Positions 13,075 to 21,578 of a DNA stretch of 27,354 nt are shown in pieces. Source of the stretch: a virus; IMG/VR virus record IMGVR_UViG_3300022925_000143, positions 1-27,354 of that record; one strand, 5' to 3'. Position numbers and translations under genes: made by a program. Numbering within the stretch: the stretch's first letter is position 1; every line of letters starts with the position of its first letter. The notes beneath the pieces are model-generated. The model did not search any database. It saw only the letters and a list, made by a program, of their open reading frames with translations, and was not told the origin of the DNA.

Positions 13075-15231
13075 ATGCCATTAAAAAAAATTATATTCCA
13101 ACCTGGGGTAAACAGGGACAGAACTAATTACTCGTCAGAAGGAAGCTGGTATTCCTGCGACAAAATACGTTTTAGACAAGGCTACCCTGAAAAAATAGGT
13201 GGGTGGACTCCTATTAACTTCACTGCTTATTCTGGTGAAGCGAGTTCTATTATTCAATATGGTACGACAGATGATAATGAAATCATAGGTATTGGTACTA
13301 ATGAAAAAAATTATGTTGTATTAGGTACTACTTTATATGACATTACCCCTATACGCACAACTTTTACTACTCCAGCTACGGATAACTGCGTAGCAACTAC
13401 AGACACTTCAACTACCATAGTTATTACAATTACAGGACATGGTGGAGCTGATAATGACTATGTAACTATTAGCGGAGCTACTGCAGTAGGTGGAGTACCG
13501 GCAGGTGAAATTAATGCAGAGCATCAAATAAGTAATGTTACAAGTAATACGTTTGAAATCACTGTTACAACTGCGGCAACATCAACAGTAGCTTCGGGCG
13601 GTGGCACAGGAATAACTGCAGTATTTCAATATCCTGTAGGTTATGCTACTGTTACTTATGGTTATGGCTGGGGGGCAGGCACATACGGACGAGGAACATG
13701 GGGATCGGGCTCTACAACCCCTGTTGATTTTCCTCCTAGAGTTATATTCCAAGAAAAATTTAATAATGACATTATTTATAATATTAAAGACGGTGATATA
13801 TTTTATTGGGATTACACACCGACAATTACAAATAGAGCCGTAAAACTTAATTCTTTAACTAACTCAAGAGCTGTTCCTGAACAAGTAGGTAAAGTTATTT
13901 TTGCATCTAGTGGGCATTTACTAGCTTTATCTTGTACAGAATATCAAGCAGATTATACGGCAGGAGCTAATATTATTTCTATTACAAGGTCTGGTACTAC
14001 TGCAACAGTTACTACTGCAACATCACATAATTTAAGTGTAAATGACTGGGTAGTACTTGCGGGACAAGCTCCATCAGCTTATCAAGGTGAAGTGCAAGTT
14101 GCAAGCACGCCGACAGGAACTACGTTTACATATGTTTTGCCTTATGATCCAGGCTCTGATGCTACTACTGTAGGTACATATAAAGTGCCTGATTATTTAG
14201 GAGATTACGACCCACTACTTATTCGATGGTCAAATGTTGACCCTAATATAGGCCCTCAACCAGAAGAGTGGAAACCTGAAATTACTAATTCAGCAGGATT
14301 TTTACGAGTTAAACAAGGTTCTGGAATTGTTACAGGACACAGAACAAGACAAGAGGTATTAGTTTGGACAGACACAGCTTTATCTACTGTGCAGTTTCTA
14401 GGCACTGAAGAAGTATTTGCCCTACAAGAAATATCTGACTCTATTAACATTTTAGGTCCTAATGTAGTAGCTGAAGCTAATAACATTATATTCTGGATGG
14501 GTAGTGACAAATTCTTCATGTATGATGGTCGAGTAAATACACTGCCGTGCACACTAAAACAGTATGTTTTTGAAAATATGAATAAAGCAAATGGATGGCT
14601 TAACTTTGCTGGTGTTAATAGTGAGTTTAATGAAGTTATTTGGTTCTATTGCTCTGCCGCATCTGAATCTATTGATAGCTATGTTATCTTTAATTATCAA
14701 GATCAAATCTGGTATTATGGTTCTTTAAATAGAACTGCATGGGCTAATGCTGGAACTATTCAGTTTCCACTTGCCTCTGCTAACGGATATGTGTATAAAC
14801 ATGAAGATGGACACGATAATGTAACAAGTCCAGGAGCAACACCAACAGCAATTGATGCATTTATTCAGTCTGCTGATATGGGAATCGAAGATGGAGATCA
14901 ATTTGTTTTAACTAAAAGAGTCATACCTGATGTTAATTTTACAGCTTCAGATACTAAATCATCAACAGGAGCAACGCTAACGCCAGAAGTTCAAGTAACT
15001 GTAGGAGTTAGAAACTTTCCAGGTGCTGCAAACTCTACAACAGATGTAGCAGGTAATACTTTAACTCGTGATGTTGTAACTACTGCAACCATTGACCAAT
15101 ATACTAATCAAGTTTATGTAAGAGCTAGAGGTAGACAAATGAACTTTAAAATAGCATCAAGTGATGTAGGCGTTCAATGGCAACTAGGTACAACTCGAAT
15201 AGACTTCAGACCTGACGGAAGGAGGGGTTAA
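13075..15231 (+). CDS. P22 gp10-like DNA stabilisation / tail hub protein
   Basis: A 718-residue protein, one of the larger virion genes here. Residues 20-47 read SSEGSWYSCDKIRFRQGYPE then KIGGWTPI, the start of the phage stabilisation family (P22 gp10: a 'K.RF..G.P.KIGGW' motif). It continues with repeated propeller-like beta sequence, including IIQYGTTDDNEIIGIGTNEK and later FWMGSDKFFMYDGRVNTLP and FNEVIWFYCSAAS. In the 90-190 range there is an inserted Thr/Gly-rich beta domain. At 195-213 a YGYGWGAGTYGRGTWGSG motif matches the WG headers of the protein at 4159. It ends DFRPDGRRG. Expected in the tail tube/nozzle closing the portal channel. Confidence 0.75.
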   Translation: MPLKKIIFQPGVNRDRTNYSSEGSWYSCDKIRFRQGYPEKIGGWTPINFTAYSGEASSIIQYGTTDDNEIIGIGTNEKNYVVLGTTLYDITPIRTTFTTPATDNCVATTDTSTTIVITITGHGGADNDYVTISGATAVGGVPAGEINAEHQISNVTSNTFEITVTTAATSTVASGGGTGITAVFQYPVGYATVTYGYGWGAGTYGRGTWGSGSTTPVDFPPRVIFQEKFNNDIIYNIKDGDIFYWDYTPTITNRAVKLNSLTNSRAVPEQVGKVIFASSGHLLALSCTEYQADYTAGANIISITRSGTTATVTTATSHNLSVNDWVVLAGQAPSAYQGEVQVASTPTGTTFTYVLPYDPGSDATTVGTYKVPDYLGDYDPLLIRWSNVDPNIGPQPEEWKPEITNSAGFLRVKQGSGIVTGHRTRQEVLVWTDTALSTVQFLGTEEVFALQEISDSINILGPNVVAEANNIIFWMGSDKFFMYDGRVNTLPCTLKQYVFENMNKANGWLNFAGVNSEFNEVIWFYCSAASESIDSYVIFNYQDQIWYYGSLNRTAWANAGTIQFPLASANGYVYKHEDGHDNVTSPGATPTAIDAFIQSADMGIEDGDQFVLTKRVIPDVNFTASDTKSSTGATLTPEVQVTVGVRNFPGAANSTTDVAGNTLTRDVVTTATIDQYTNQVYVRARGRQMNFKIASSDVGVQWQLGTTRIDFRPDGRRG

Positions 15232-15416
15232 TGGCACATATAAAAGCAACTAAAGCGCCTAACTTAGCAAACCCATTACCTGAATACGACAGAGATCAAA
15301 CTTTACAGTTAATAAATCAGTTGCGTCTTTATTTTAATACTATTGATGGTAGTACTGGACAGATGAAAGCTAACTTAGATGGTCTTAATACTTTAACTTG
15401 GTTGGGGGATTTATAA
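15231..15416 (+). CDS. Small conserved virion-cluster protein
   Basis: A 61-residue protein, ATG in TAATG overlap with the gp10-like gene and preceded by GGAGGGG. It reads MAHIKATKAPNLANPLPEYD, then a helix TLQLINQLRLYFNTIDGSTG, and ends TWLGDL. The 'P.LP.P...Y.......L...LRLYFN..D' helix is a pattern I recall from short genes beside the tail hub in marine podoviruses. It is probably a small structural or assembly peptide; function not known. Confidence 0.6.
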   Translation: MAHIKATKAPNLANPLPEYDRDQTLQLINQLRLYFNTIDGSTGQMKANLDGLNTLTWLGDL

Positions 15417-15754
15417 TGGCATACCAATCAGTTGTACCCACTTTATTAGGGCAAGCAGAAATGACTACTGCTTATATTGCTATTTATACAGTACCCGATA
15501 ATACAAGAACTTATGTTAAAGATATTACTATTACTAATACAACAGGTTCTACAAAAAGAATTTATGTAAGTTTAGTCCCAAATGAAGGAACACCAGGGAC
15601 AGCTAATGCTCTTTTTTATAATACTCAAATACCTGCTTATACTACAGTTCAATGGACAGGAGCACAGATAATGAATGTCTCCGATACAATACAAGTTAAA
15701 GCTGATGCTGTAGGGTGCACAGTAAATGTTACAGGTGGGGAGGCTACTGAATAA
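15416..15754 (+). CDS. Beta-rich structural protein
   Basis: I choose ATG 15416, in TAATG overlap with the previous gene and preceded by GGGGGA, rather than an earlier in-frame start at 15398. This gives 112 residues: SVVPTLLGQAEMTTAYIAIY, VPDNTRTYVKDITITNTTGS, then KRIYVSLVPNEGTPG and a beta-rich end with VKADAVGCTVNVTGGEATE. The pattern 'YT.P....YVK.I...NT......V.' is typical of small virion surface proteins whose chain forms a beta sandwich. No enzyme motif. Coupled on both sides to other structural genes. Confidence 0.6.
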   Translation: MAYQSVVPTLLGQAEMTTAYIAIYTVPDNTRTYVKDITITNTTGSTKRIYVSLVPNEGTPGTANALFYNTQIPAYTTVQWTGAQIMNVSDTIQVKADAVGCTVNVTGGEATE

Positions 15755-16485
15755 TGACAATTACAGTCTATCCACCAATACCTACACCTTATAATATTCT
15801 TGTTTCTAGCGGTGAGTTATCTAATACAGAAGCTATACATAAATTTGGTGCCGTAGCTTCAATGAGTGTTAGTACAACAGGTACTATTTGGGATGTTGAT
15901 GACACTCTTTACCCTTGGGCAAGTTTAGCATCTGCACAAACTATTTATTGTATTTCAACAAGTGCATCAGATACAGGTAGTTTAGTCGTTTCAGGCCTTG
16001 ATGAAAACTATGCTCAACAGACAGAAACAGTCACTCTAACAGGGACATCTGCTGTGACTACAGCAAATACTTATATTAGGGTATTTAGAATGTATTACAC
16101 TTCAGGGGCTAATGTTGGGGATATAACTGCTAGGGTTACTTCAGGCGCAGGTACTGTTGTGGCTAAAATTTATGCAGGTAATGCTCAAACTTTGATGGCT
16201 GTATATACTATTCCAGCAGGTAAAACAGGGTATTTATATCAAGGGGTTATGTCAGCTCAAGCAGGTGCTGATGCTACAGGCAATATGTTTGTTAGATACT
16301 TTGGTGAATCTGCTTTTAGAATAGGGCATACTTTTGAAATTTCAGGGGACGGCGGCGAATATTTTTATCCGTTTGTTTTTCCTATAAAAATACCTGAGAA
16401 ATCAGATATAGATGTACGAGCAACAGTTAGGTCAAATAATGGTAGATATACTGCAGCTTTTGACCTTTTACTGGTTGATAACTAA
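15754..16485 (+). CDS. Virion structural protein, beta-rich
   Basis: A 243-residue, Thr/Ser/Ala/Gly-rich protein, ATG overlapping the prior stop (TAATG). It contains WDVDDTLYPWASLASAQTIY, then SGLDENYAQQTETVTLTGTS, an IPAGKTGYLYQGVMSAQAGA segment and a C-terminal VRSNNGRYTAAFDLLLVDN. I recall related proteins among cyanophage and marine-phage virion hypotheticals ('GLD.NY.....TV.LTG'). No TM or signal. Likely a capsid- or tail-associated component. It is the last gene before a 64-base intergenic gap with promoter-like sequence. Confidence 0.6.
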   Translation: MTITVYPPIPTPYNILVSSGELSNTEAIHKFGAVASMSVSTTGTIWDVDDTLYPWASLASAQTIYCISTSASDTGSLVVSGLDENYAQQTETVTLTGTSAVTTANTYIRVFRMYYTSGANVGDITARVTSGAGTVVAKIYAGNAQTLMAVYTIPAGKTGYLYQGVMSAQAGADATGNMFVRYFGESAFRIGHTFEISGDGGEYFYPFVFPIKIPEKSDIDVRATVRSNNGRYTAAFDLLLVDN

Positions 16486-16495
16486 GACAAAACGG

Positions 16496-16524
16496 TTTAT
16501 AGGTAACACATTTAATGGTATTAT
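16496..16524 (+). promoter_or_regulatory. Possible promoter before ejection module
   Basis: In the 16486-16549 gap, TTTATA (16496-16501, 4/6 to TTGACA) lies 17 bases from TATTAT (16519-16524, 5/6 to TATAAT), upstream of the ATG at 16550. An overlapping alternative is TTGATA (16475-16480) with TATAGG (16498-16503), also 17 bases apart. AT-rich DNA makes such matches frequent, but this is the largest gap in the second half of the window and the natural place for a promoter driving the internal virion genes. Confidence 0.35.
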
Positions 16525-16549
16525 ACAACTTATATTATAGGATCTTATT

Positions 16550-18313
16550 ATGGGTATTGGTAGAATATTAGGAGCGGCCGCTCCAATTGCTGCGGGGTAC
16601 TTTGCTCCATCCTCTATGTTTGGAGGTGCTCTAGGTGCTACGGGTAGTGCTATCGCTACTGGCGCATTGACAGGTGCTGGTATTGCCGCATTGACAGGAC
16701 AAGACGCTTTGATGGGCGGTATTACCGGTGGTCTTGGTGGTATGGGTGGTGGAGCATTCCGATCGGCAGCAGACGCAACTAAAGCGGCAGCCGCTGGAGT
16801 TGGTGGTGGAACCACGGCTGGTGTTAATTCTTTAATACAAAACCCAGAATTTATTAGCCCATTTACTCCCGCTGGTACTTTTGGTAGCCAAACTATGAAT
16901 GCTGGACTAACAGGCGCAAGTATGGGTGGCGGAGCTTTCATGCCTAATCAAGCATTAGCAATGCAAAATAATATAAATGCTACTAATAAGCTTATGGGAC
17001 CTAATCAACTAAACCCAGTATACAAAAATCAATTAGCTCCTAACTTAGCGTTTAAAGCTACTCCAGACGCAGTTGATCCAACAGCATTACAAGGTGGCTA
17101 TGAATCGTTAGGGACAAGTATGGGTAAAGGTGTTGAATCAGCCAAAGCAGCTTTTGACGAACCGGGCAAATTTTTAGAAAACTTAGGTGATGGTAATAAA
17201 ACTATCGGTGCTGCTAAAGCTGGAATTACAGCATCTGGTCCAATAATGGCTGCATTTGAACCTGAAGTACAAACATTTGATGAATTACGTACTGATAAAT
17301 ATGATCCAAACAAAGCATTAGACTTAAGTATGGATACCGGTATTGATGCTGCACTAAAACGCGATACTGGATTAAGATTATTAGCAGAAGGTGGTGAGGT
17401 TGAATCAAGCGGGTTTAGTGAGGTAGAATTAGGATATACACCAGAAGGATTCAAACCTACAACAGGTTTAGGTGAAGGGGAAACTCTAGGTGTTGATGCG
17501 TATGCTGCAGGATATAATGTTCCTCCAGGTACTGAACTTACAGCAGAAGGTAAATACATATACCCTATGATTCCTAGTTATTACTATTCTGCGTATCCTA
17601 GACGTGCATTTGAACCTTTACCTACCGGCGGTCTTGATAGCTTACAAAGAAAAGCAAAAGGTATGGCTGAAGGTGGCGAGATTACAGATGATATGAGATC
17701 AAGTTATGGCATAACACCTCAATATAAAAATGTAGGGTATGGTATGGGAGCAAGAACACAAGAAAGAGTTCCTGTTATGGGTATAGTTGATGTTGGTGGT
17801 AAGTTCGTATCAAATCCAAAAGGTGATATATCTGACGTTCAGTTTGAAGAAAAATACTTACAAAATCAAGTAGATGCAGAAAAAAATCAAAACCAACAAA
17901 GTGGTAATATGGGTCCTCAATTTGGTCCAGGAGTACCAGCTCAAATACCAGAGGCTGCTCAAAAGGCTTTAACAAACTTGGCTGGTGGTATAGCTTCAGC
18001 TCAAAAAAGTCAAGCTGCTAATCAAATAGGTAGACTAGGCGGTCTTGCTGGTGGCGGCTACTTAGAAACAGGTGGTCGTATCGGTGATGGTATGTCTGAT
18101 GATATAAAAGCTAAAATAAATAATAGTCAAGAAGCAAGATTATCAGATGGTGAATTTGTAGTTCCAGCAGATGTAGTTAGTCATTTAGGTAATGGCTCAT
18201 CAGATGCAGGCGCAAAGCGTTTATATTCTATGATGGATAAAGTAAGAAGAGCTAGAACAGGTACTAAACAACAAGGGAAAGAAATTAACCCAGAAAGGTA
18301 TATGCCCGCTTGA
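16550..18313 (+). CDS. Gly-rich internal virion protein
   Basis: A 587-residue protein, ATG preceded by TAGGATC. The N-terminus is hydrophobic and Gly/Ala-rich (about 1-100: GIGRILGAAAPIAAGYFAP, then MFGGALGATGSAIATGALTG), suggesting membrane-active or tightly packed helices. The middle holds two AEGGE[VI] motifs (279-284, 373-378). The C-terminus (about 529-570) has ARLSDGEFVVPADVVSHLGN, then GAKRLYSMMDKVRRAR, which I recall as a repeated tail of virion proteins in marine phages ('LSDGEF.VPADVVS.LG.GS..AGA'). Probably part of the ejection module packaged in the head. It overlaps the GNAT-like gene by four bases. Confidence 0.6.
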   Translation: MGIGRILGAAAPIAAGYFAPSSMFGGALGATGSAIATGALTGAGIAALTGQDALMGGITGGLGGMGGGAFRSAADATKAAAAGVGGGTTAGVNSLIQNPEFISPFTPAGTFGSQTMNAGLTGASMGGGAFMPNQALAMQNNINATNKLMGPNQLNPVYKNQLAPNLAFKATPDAVDPTALQGGYESLGTSMGKGVESAKAAFDEPGKFLENLGDGNKTIGAAKAGITASGPIMAAFEPEVQTFDELRTDKYDPNKALDLSMDTGIDAALKRDTGLRLLAEGGEVESSGFSEVELGYTPEGFKPTTGLGEGETLGVDAYAAGYNVPPGTELTAEGKYIYPMIPSYYYSAYPRRAFEPLPTGGLDSLQRKAKGMAEGGEITDDMRSSYGITPQYKNVGYGMGARTQERVPVMGIVDVGGKFVSNPKGDISDVQFEEKYLQNQVDAEKNQNQQSGNMGPQFGPGVPAQIPEAAQKALTNLAGGIASAQKSQAANQIGRLGGLAGGGYLETGGRIGDGMSDDIKAKINNSQEARLSDGEFVVPADVVSHLGNGSSDAGAKRLYSMMDKVRRARTGTKQQGKEINPERYMPA

Positions 18314-18732
18314 TAACAGCGACACTTGTTCCAAAAGAACATATAGAAAGTATTTGGCCTCAGATAGAAATATATGCTGCAAAGTGTGCCAAATACACGT
18401 ACGGTAGATATACCGCAAAAGATATGTTAGATCAGTTACTTACAATGGATCAACAGTTGTGGGTAGCATTTAATAATAAAACAAAAGAAATAATAGGGTT
18501 TTGGGTTACAGAAGTAGTTGAATACCCTCAAACAAAAGTACTAGTATTACATTTTGTAGGTGGCAAAGACTTTCACAGTTGGTTGCCAGATGGGTTTCCC
18601 AAACTACAAAAGTTTGCTAGAGAAAATGGCTGTAGTAAAATGGAATCATATGGCAGACCAGGTTGGGAAGTTATGTGGCAAGATTATGGATATAAAAAAA
18701 GATTCGTGTTTTACGAATTACCAGTGGAGTAA
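18310..18732 (+). CDS. GNAT-like protein of phage ejection module
   Basis: A 140-residue protein with a TTG start overlapping the preceding TGA. The order of elements fits a small GNAT fold: an N-terminal helix pair (PKEHIESIWPQIEIYAAKCA), a beta strand 'QQLWVAFNN..KEIIGFWV', then VLVLHFVGGKDFHSW and a final GRPGWEVMWQDYGYKKRFVF (typical 'GR.GW.......GY' end). The usual acetyl-CoA loop (Q/R-x-x-G-x-G/A) is not clear, so catalysis is uncertain. In T7-like phages a GNAT-like protein sits with the internal core proteins, and the location here agrees. Function probably structural/assembly rather than metabolic. Confidence 0.6.
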   Translation: MITATLVPKEHIESIWPQIEIYAAKCAKYTYGRYTAKDMLDQLLTMDQQLWVAFNNKTKEIIGFWVTEVVEYPQTKVLVLHFVGGKDFHSWLPDGFPKLQKFARENGCSKMESYGRPGWEVMWQDYGYKKRFVFYELPVE

Positions 18733-18738
18733 ACAATT

Positions 18739-20025
18739 ATGTGGCTAAAACTAATACCTACTAAATTAAAAGTATGGTTGATAAAACATCTATATGCGGA
18801 TATTGCAGGGATGGGTGACGGCGGCGATACAGAACTTGCGCACGTTAATTTAAAAGAAGTAGCTATATTAAAAGCTAATGGTGGTGCAGGTACTATCAAT
18901 TCACGCACAGGACTTGTTGAATTTAAAGGCAAAGGCGGCGGTGGCGGTGGCTCACAGCAAACCACTTCGTACTCTACAAACTTACCTGAATATGCAAAAC
19001 CATTCTATGAAGAGCTATTAAAACAATCTGGTAAACAAATCTATACTACAAACTCATCAGGCGCAGTAACTGGTGTCAAACCTTATACAAGCTATACAGG
19101 CGATAGAATCGCGGACTTTACTCCGGAACAAGAAGCTGTAAGAACTGAAGTACAGGGTATGACAACTCCTGGTCAGTTTGCTGACGCAGAAAAAGCAGTC
19201 GGTGACGTTACTACAATGGGTACAACAGCTGCAGCTTCCGGACTAAGTAAGGCTTTAGGTTACACACCAAGCGGCGTTACTTCGTTAGCTATGAAAACTC
19301 CAGCTGAATTTGATGCAGCGGCGGCAGCTAAATACATGAGTCCTTATGAGAGCGCAGTTACAGATGCTGCTATTAGAGAAGCTCAAAGACAAGGAGACAT
19401 TGAAAAAGTTAAATATTCTATGGGCTCTATTGGGCGTGGCACTTTTGGGGGTGGTCGTGAAGCCTTAATGAGTTCTGAAGCTGATGCAAGAACAAGAGCT
19501 TTGATTGCTGACTTACGTTCGAGAGGTAAAGAAGAAGCCTTTACAAGGGCACAAGAACAGTTTGAAAGAGATAGAACAGCTGGCATGTCTGCTGAAGCTA
19601 AAACTCTAGATGCGGCTCAACAACAAAGACAACTAGAACAACAAGCAGAACAGTTTGGAGCTGGATTACAAAAAGATTTAGGCCTTGCAGGACTTACAAC
19701 TACACTAGAAGCTGGTAGAGCTTCAGGGGCATTAGGTACAGCTGAACAAGTAGCAAATCTTGAAAGACTCAAAGCTCAAGCCGCAAGTGCTGCAGAAGAA
19801 CAAGCGTTAGATCAAGAGATAGCAAACTTAAAATATCAAGAGTTCATGGAACAGCAAGACTATCAACGCAAACTACTCGAATATCAATCAAACATTTTAC
19901 GTGGTACTGCAGGTGCATTAGGCTCTACACAAGTAGCTTACGCTCCTCAACCTTCTTTAGCATCGCAGATTGGTGGTTTAGGTTTAGCGGGTCTTGGCTT
20001 ATATAATGTATTAGGTAAGGGTTAA
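18739..20025 (+). CDS. Coiled-coil internal virion protein
   Basis: A 428-residue protein. N-terminal basic/hydrophobic helix (MWLKLIPTKLKVWLIKHLYA), then NGGAGTINSRTGLVEFKG and a run of six glycines. About 75-200 carries SYSTNLPEYAKPFYEELLKQ and DFTPEQEAVRTEV. From about 210 to 390 it is highly helical with many Gln/Glu/Ala/Arg (REAQRQGDIEKVKYSMGSIG, then EQFERDRTAGMSAEAKTLDA and further), expected to form coiled coils, and it ends in a Gly-rich hydrophobic tail (LASQIGGLGLAGLGLYNVLG). The layout matches podoviral internal core/ejection proteins. No enzymatic motif. Confidence 0.6.
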   Translation: MWLKLIPTKLKVWLIKHLYADIAGMGDGGDTELAHVNLKEVAILKANGGAGTINSRTGLVEFKGKGGGGGGSQQTTSYSTNLPEYAKPFYEELLKQSGKQIYTTNSSGAVTGVKPYTSYTGDRIADFTPEQEAVRTEVQGMTTPGQFADAEKAVGDVTTMGTTAAASGLSKALGYTPSGVTSLAMKTPAEFDAAAAAKYMSPYESAVTDAAIREAQRQGDIEKVKYSMGSIGRGTFGGGREALMSSEADARTRALIADLRSRGKEEAFTRAQEQFERDRTAGMSAEAKTLDAAQQQRQLEQQAEQFGAGLQKDLGLAGLTTTLEAGRASGALGTAEQVANLERLKAQAASAAEEQALDQEIANLKYQEFMEQQDYQRKLLEYQSNILRGTAGALGSTQVAYAPQPSLASQIGGLGLAGLGLYNVLGKG

Positions 20026-20027
20026 TT

Positions 20028-21569
20028 ATGAATATTATTCAGATACAAGATAGATTAAAAGGTGTGCCTGACCAGGCTTTAGTTGGTTATGTAGAAAACC
20101 CAACAGGCGACGTACCCACTTATTTAGCATTAGGTGAACTACAACGTCGCAAAGATATGCGTGAAAGATACCAAGCTGATGCGGCACCTGAACCTACTGT
20201 AGCTGAGCAATTAGTAGAAGAAACACAACCTCAAGGTATTGCTGGCCTAGCTCCAGAAGGCATGGATATGGCAACAGAAGGTATTGGAGCTCCTCCGATG
20301 CAACCAAAAATGACTCCTGATATGATGGCATCAAGCGGTGTTGGTGCATTACCTGCTGGTAACGTAGGTCAAAACTATGCTGGCGGCGGTATTGTTGCAT
20401 TTGAAGACGGCGGTGAAGTAGAAGAAGTTGAAATGAATGAAGAAGGTGAAGTTGAATATGGTCTTGGTGGTAAGATACTAGATTTTGGTAGAAAAATTAT
20501 TACTAAACCTCAACCAAGAATTCCAAATCCAGGTAATTTACCTATGTTACGTCCAGGCTTAATTAATAGAAACCCACTCAAATCAGGTGCACTTGGTGTA
20601 GCTGGTGCATACTATATGTTAAGTGATGATGGTGAAAAGATTCCTTTAACAGATGAACAAGCAGCCGCAATGAATCAAGGAGTAATACCTCCGGCATCTA
20701 CAACACCAGAAAAAGATAATAGAATAGTATATAATCCCCCTGCATTTCCTACTGAAGCATTCAAAGAGGAAGACCCTAGAGCTTATGGTGAAGAAAGAAT
20801 GAAAGCTTATAAAGAGTTTATTGGTGAAGATACTGTTTCACCAAGACTAGAAAAAAGATTAGCTGAATTAGAAGCAGGTTTAACAGAACAAAGAGATATT
20901 GCTCCATACATGGCATTAACAGAAGCAGGTCTAGCAATCGCTGCAGGCGAATCACCAAACGCAATGACTAATATTGCTCAAGGTGCTACTCGTGGTATTC
21001 AATCATATGCACAAGAACTTAAAGATATTAGGTCTCGCGAAGAGAAAATGTTTGACATTGATACTGAAATTCAAAAAGCTAAACGTGCAGAGCAAGTTGC
21101 AGCTGGTACTAAAGGATTTGATAGTATGGAAGCAGCAGAAGCTAGAAATAGAACTGCAGAGCTTGAACAGTTTAAAGCTGAACAAGATGCTGCTAAAACT
21201 CAATACCAAGGTGATGTGGATATTAGAGGCAAAGAAATCTCTGCTACTACTTATGGCTATAATACTAAGTCTGCATCTGCTGTGTTAGCACAAGCTAAAG
21301 CAATGGGATATGAACGTGAATCTATAACATTAAATAACTTAGAGGAAACATATAGGAGAAACCCTACGGAGGAAAATAAAAAAGTTTTAGATGCTCAACA
21401 AGCGAAAGTAGATAGAATTATGAGAAAGGCTGAAATAATGGTAACAGGTAGTCAAAGACAACCAATGCCTCCTCCCGTCCCTGGACAAAGAGTTCTATCA
21501 CAACAAGTTGAACAAGATGGAGTGAAATATAACATATATTCTGACGGATCAGTCGAACAAGTTCAATAA
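20028..21569 (+). CDS. Helical internal virion protein with YAGGGIVAF motif
   Basis: A 513-residue protein. N-terminal helix (IQDRLKGVPDQALVGYVENP, ALGELQRRKDMRERY) is a recurrent start of marine-phage internal proteins. At 117-131 it has YAGGGIVAFEDGGEV, a 'Gly-Gly-hydrophobic-then-acidic' motif recalled from many such proteins, followed by an acidic stretch (EEVEMNEEGEVE). From about 270 to 470 the sequence is helical with heptad-like Glu/Lys/Ala (RLEKRLAELEAGLTEQRDI, RSREEKMFDIDTEIQKAKRA). It ends with a short beta element (VEQDGVKYNIYSDGSVEQVQ). Likely a core/ejection partner of the flanking gene products. Confidence 0.6.
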   Translation: MNIIQIQDRLKGVPDQALVGYVENPTGDVPTYLALGELQRRKDMRERYQADAAPEPTVAEQLVEETQPQGIAGLAPEGMDMATEGIGAPPMQPKMTPDMMASSGVGALPAGNVGQNYAGGGIVAFEDGGEVEEVEMNEEGEVEYGLGGKILDFGRKIITKPQPRIPNPGNLPMLRPGLINRNPLKSGALGVAGAYYMLSDDGEKIPLTDEQAAAMNQGVIPPASTTPEKDNRIVYNPPAFPTEAFKEEDPRAYGEERMKAYKEFIGEDTVSPRLEKRLAELEAGLTEQRDIAPYMALTEAGLAIAAGESPNAMTNIAQGATRGIQSYAQELKDIRSREEKMFDIDTEIQKAKRAEQVAAGTKGFDSMEAAEARNRTAELEQFKAEQDAAKTQYQGDVDIRGKEISATTYGYNTKSASAVLAQAKAMGYERESITLNNLEETYRRNPTEENKKVLDAQQAKVDRIMRKAEIMVTGSQRQPMPPPVPGQRVLSQQVEQDGVKYNIYSDGSVEQVQ

Positions 21570-21578
21570 GGATAAACA

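Noticed and set aside
16468-16941. 157-codon open frame on the minus strand, rich in Pro and Ala
   Set aside because: It mirrors the Gly/Ala-rich start of the + strand gene at 16550; composition makes its complement read as Pro/Ala, and no ribosome site or family pattern is seen.
17098-17559. 153-codon minus-strand frame
   Set aside because: Antisense shadow of the 16550 gene, Ser/Pro-rich, no recognisable motif.
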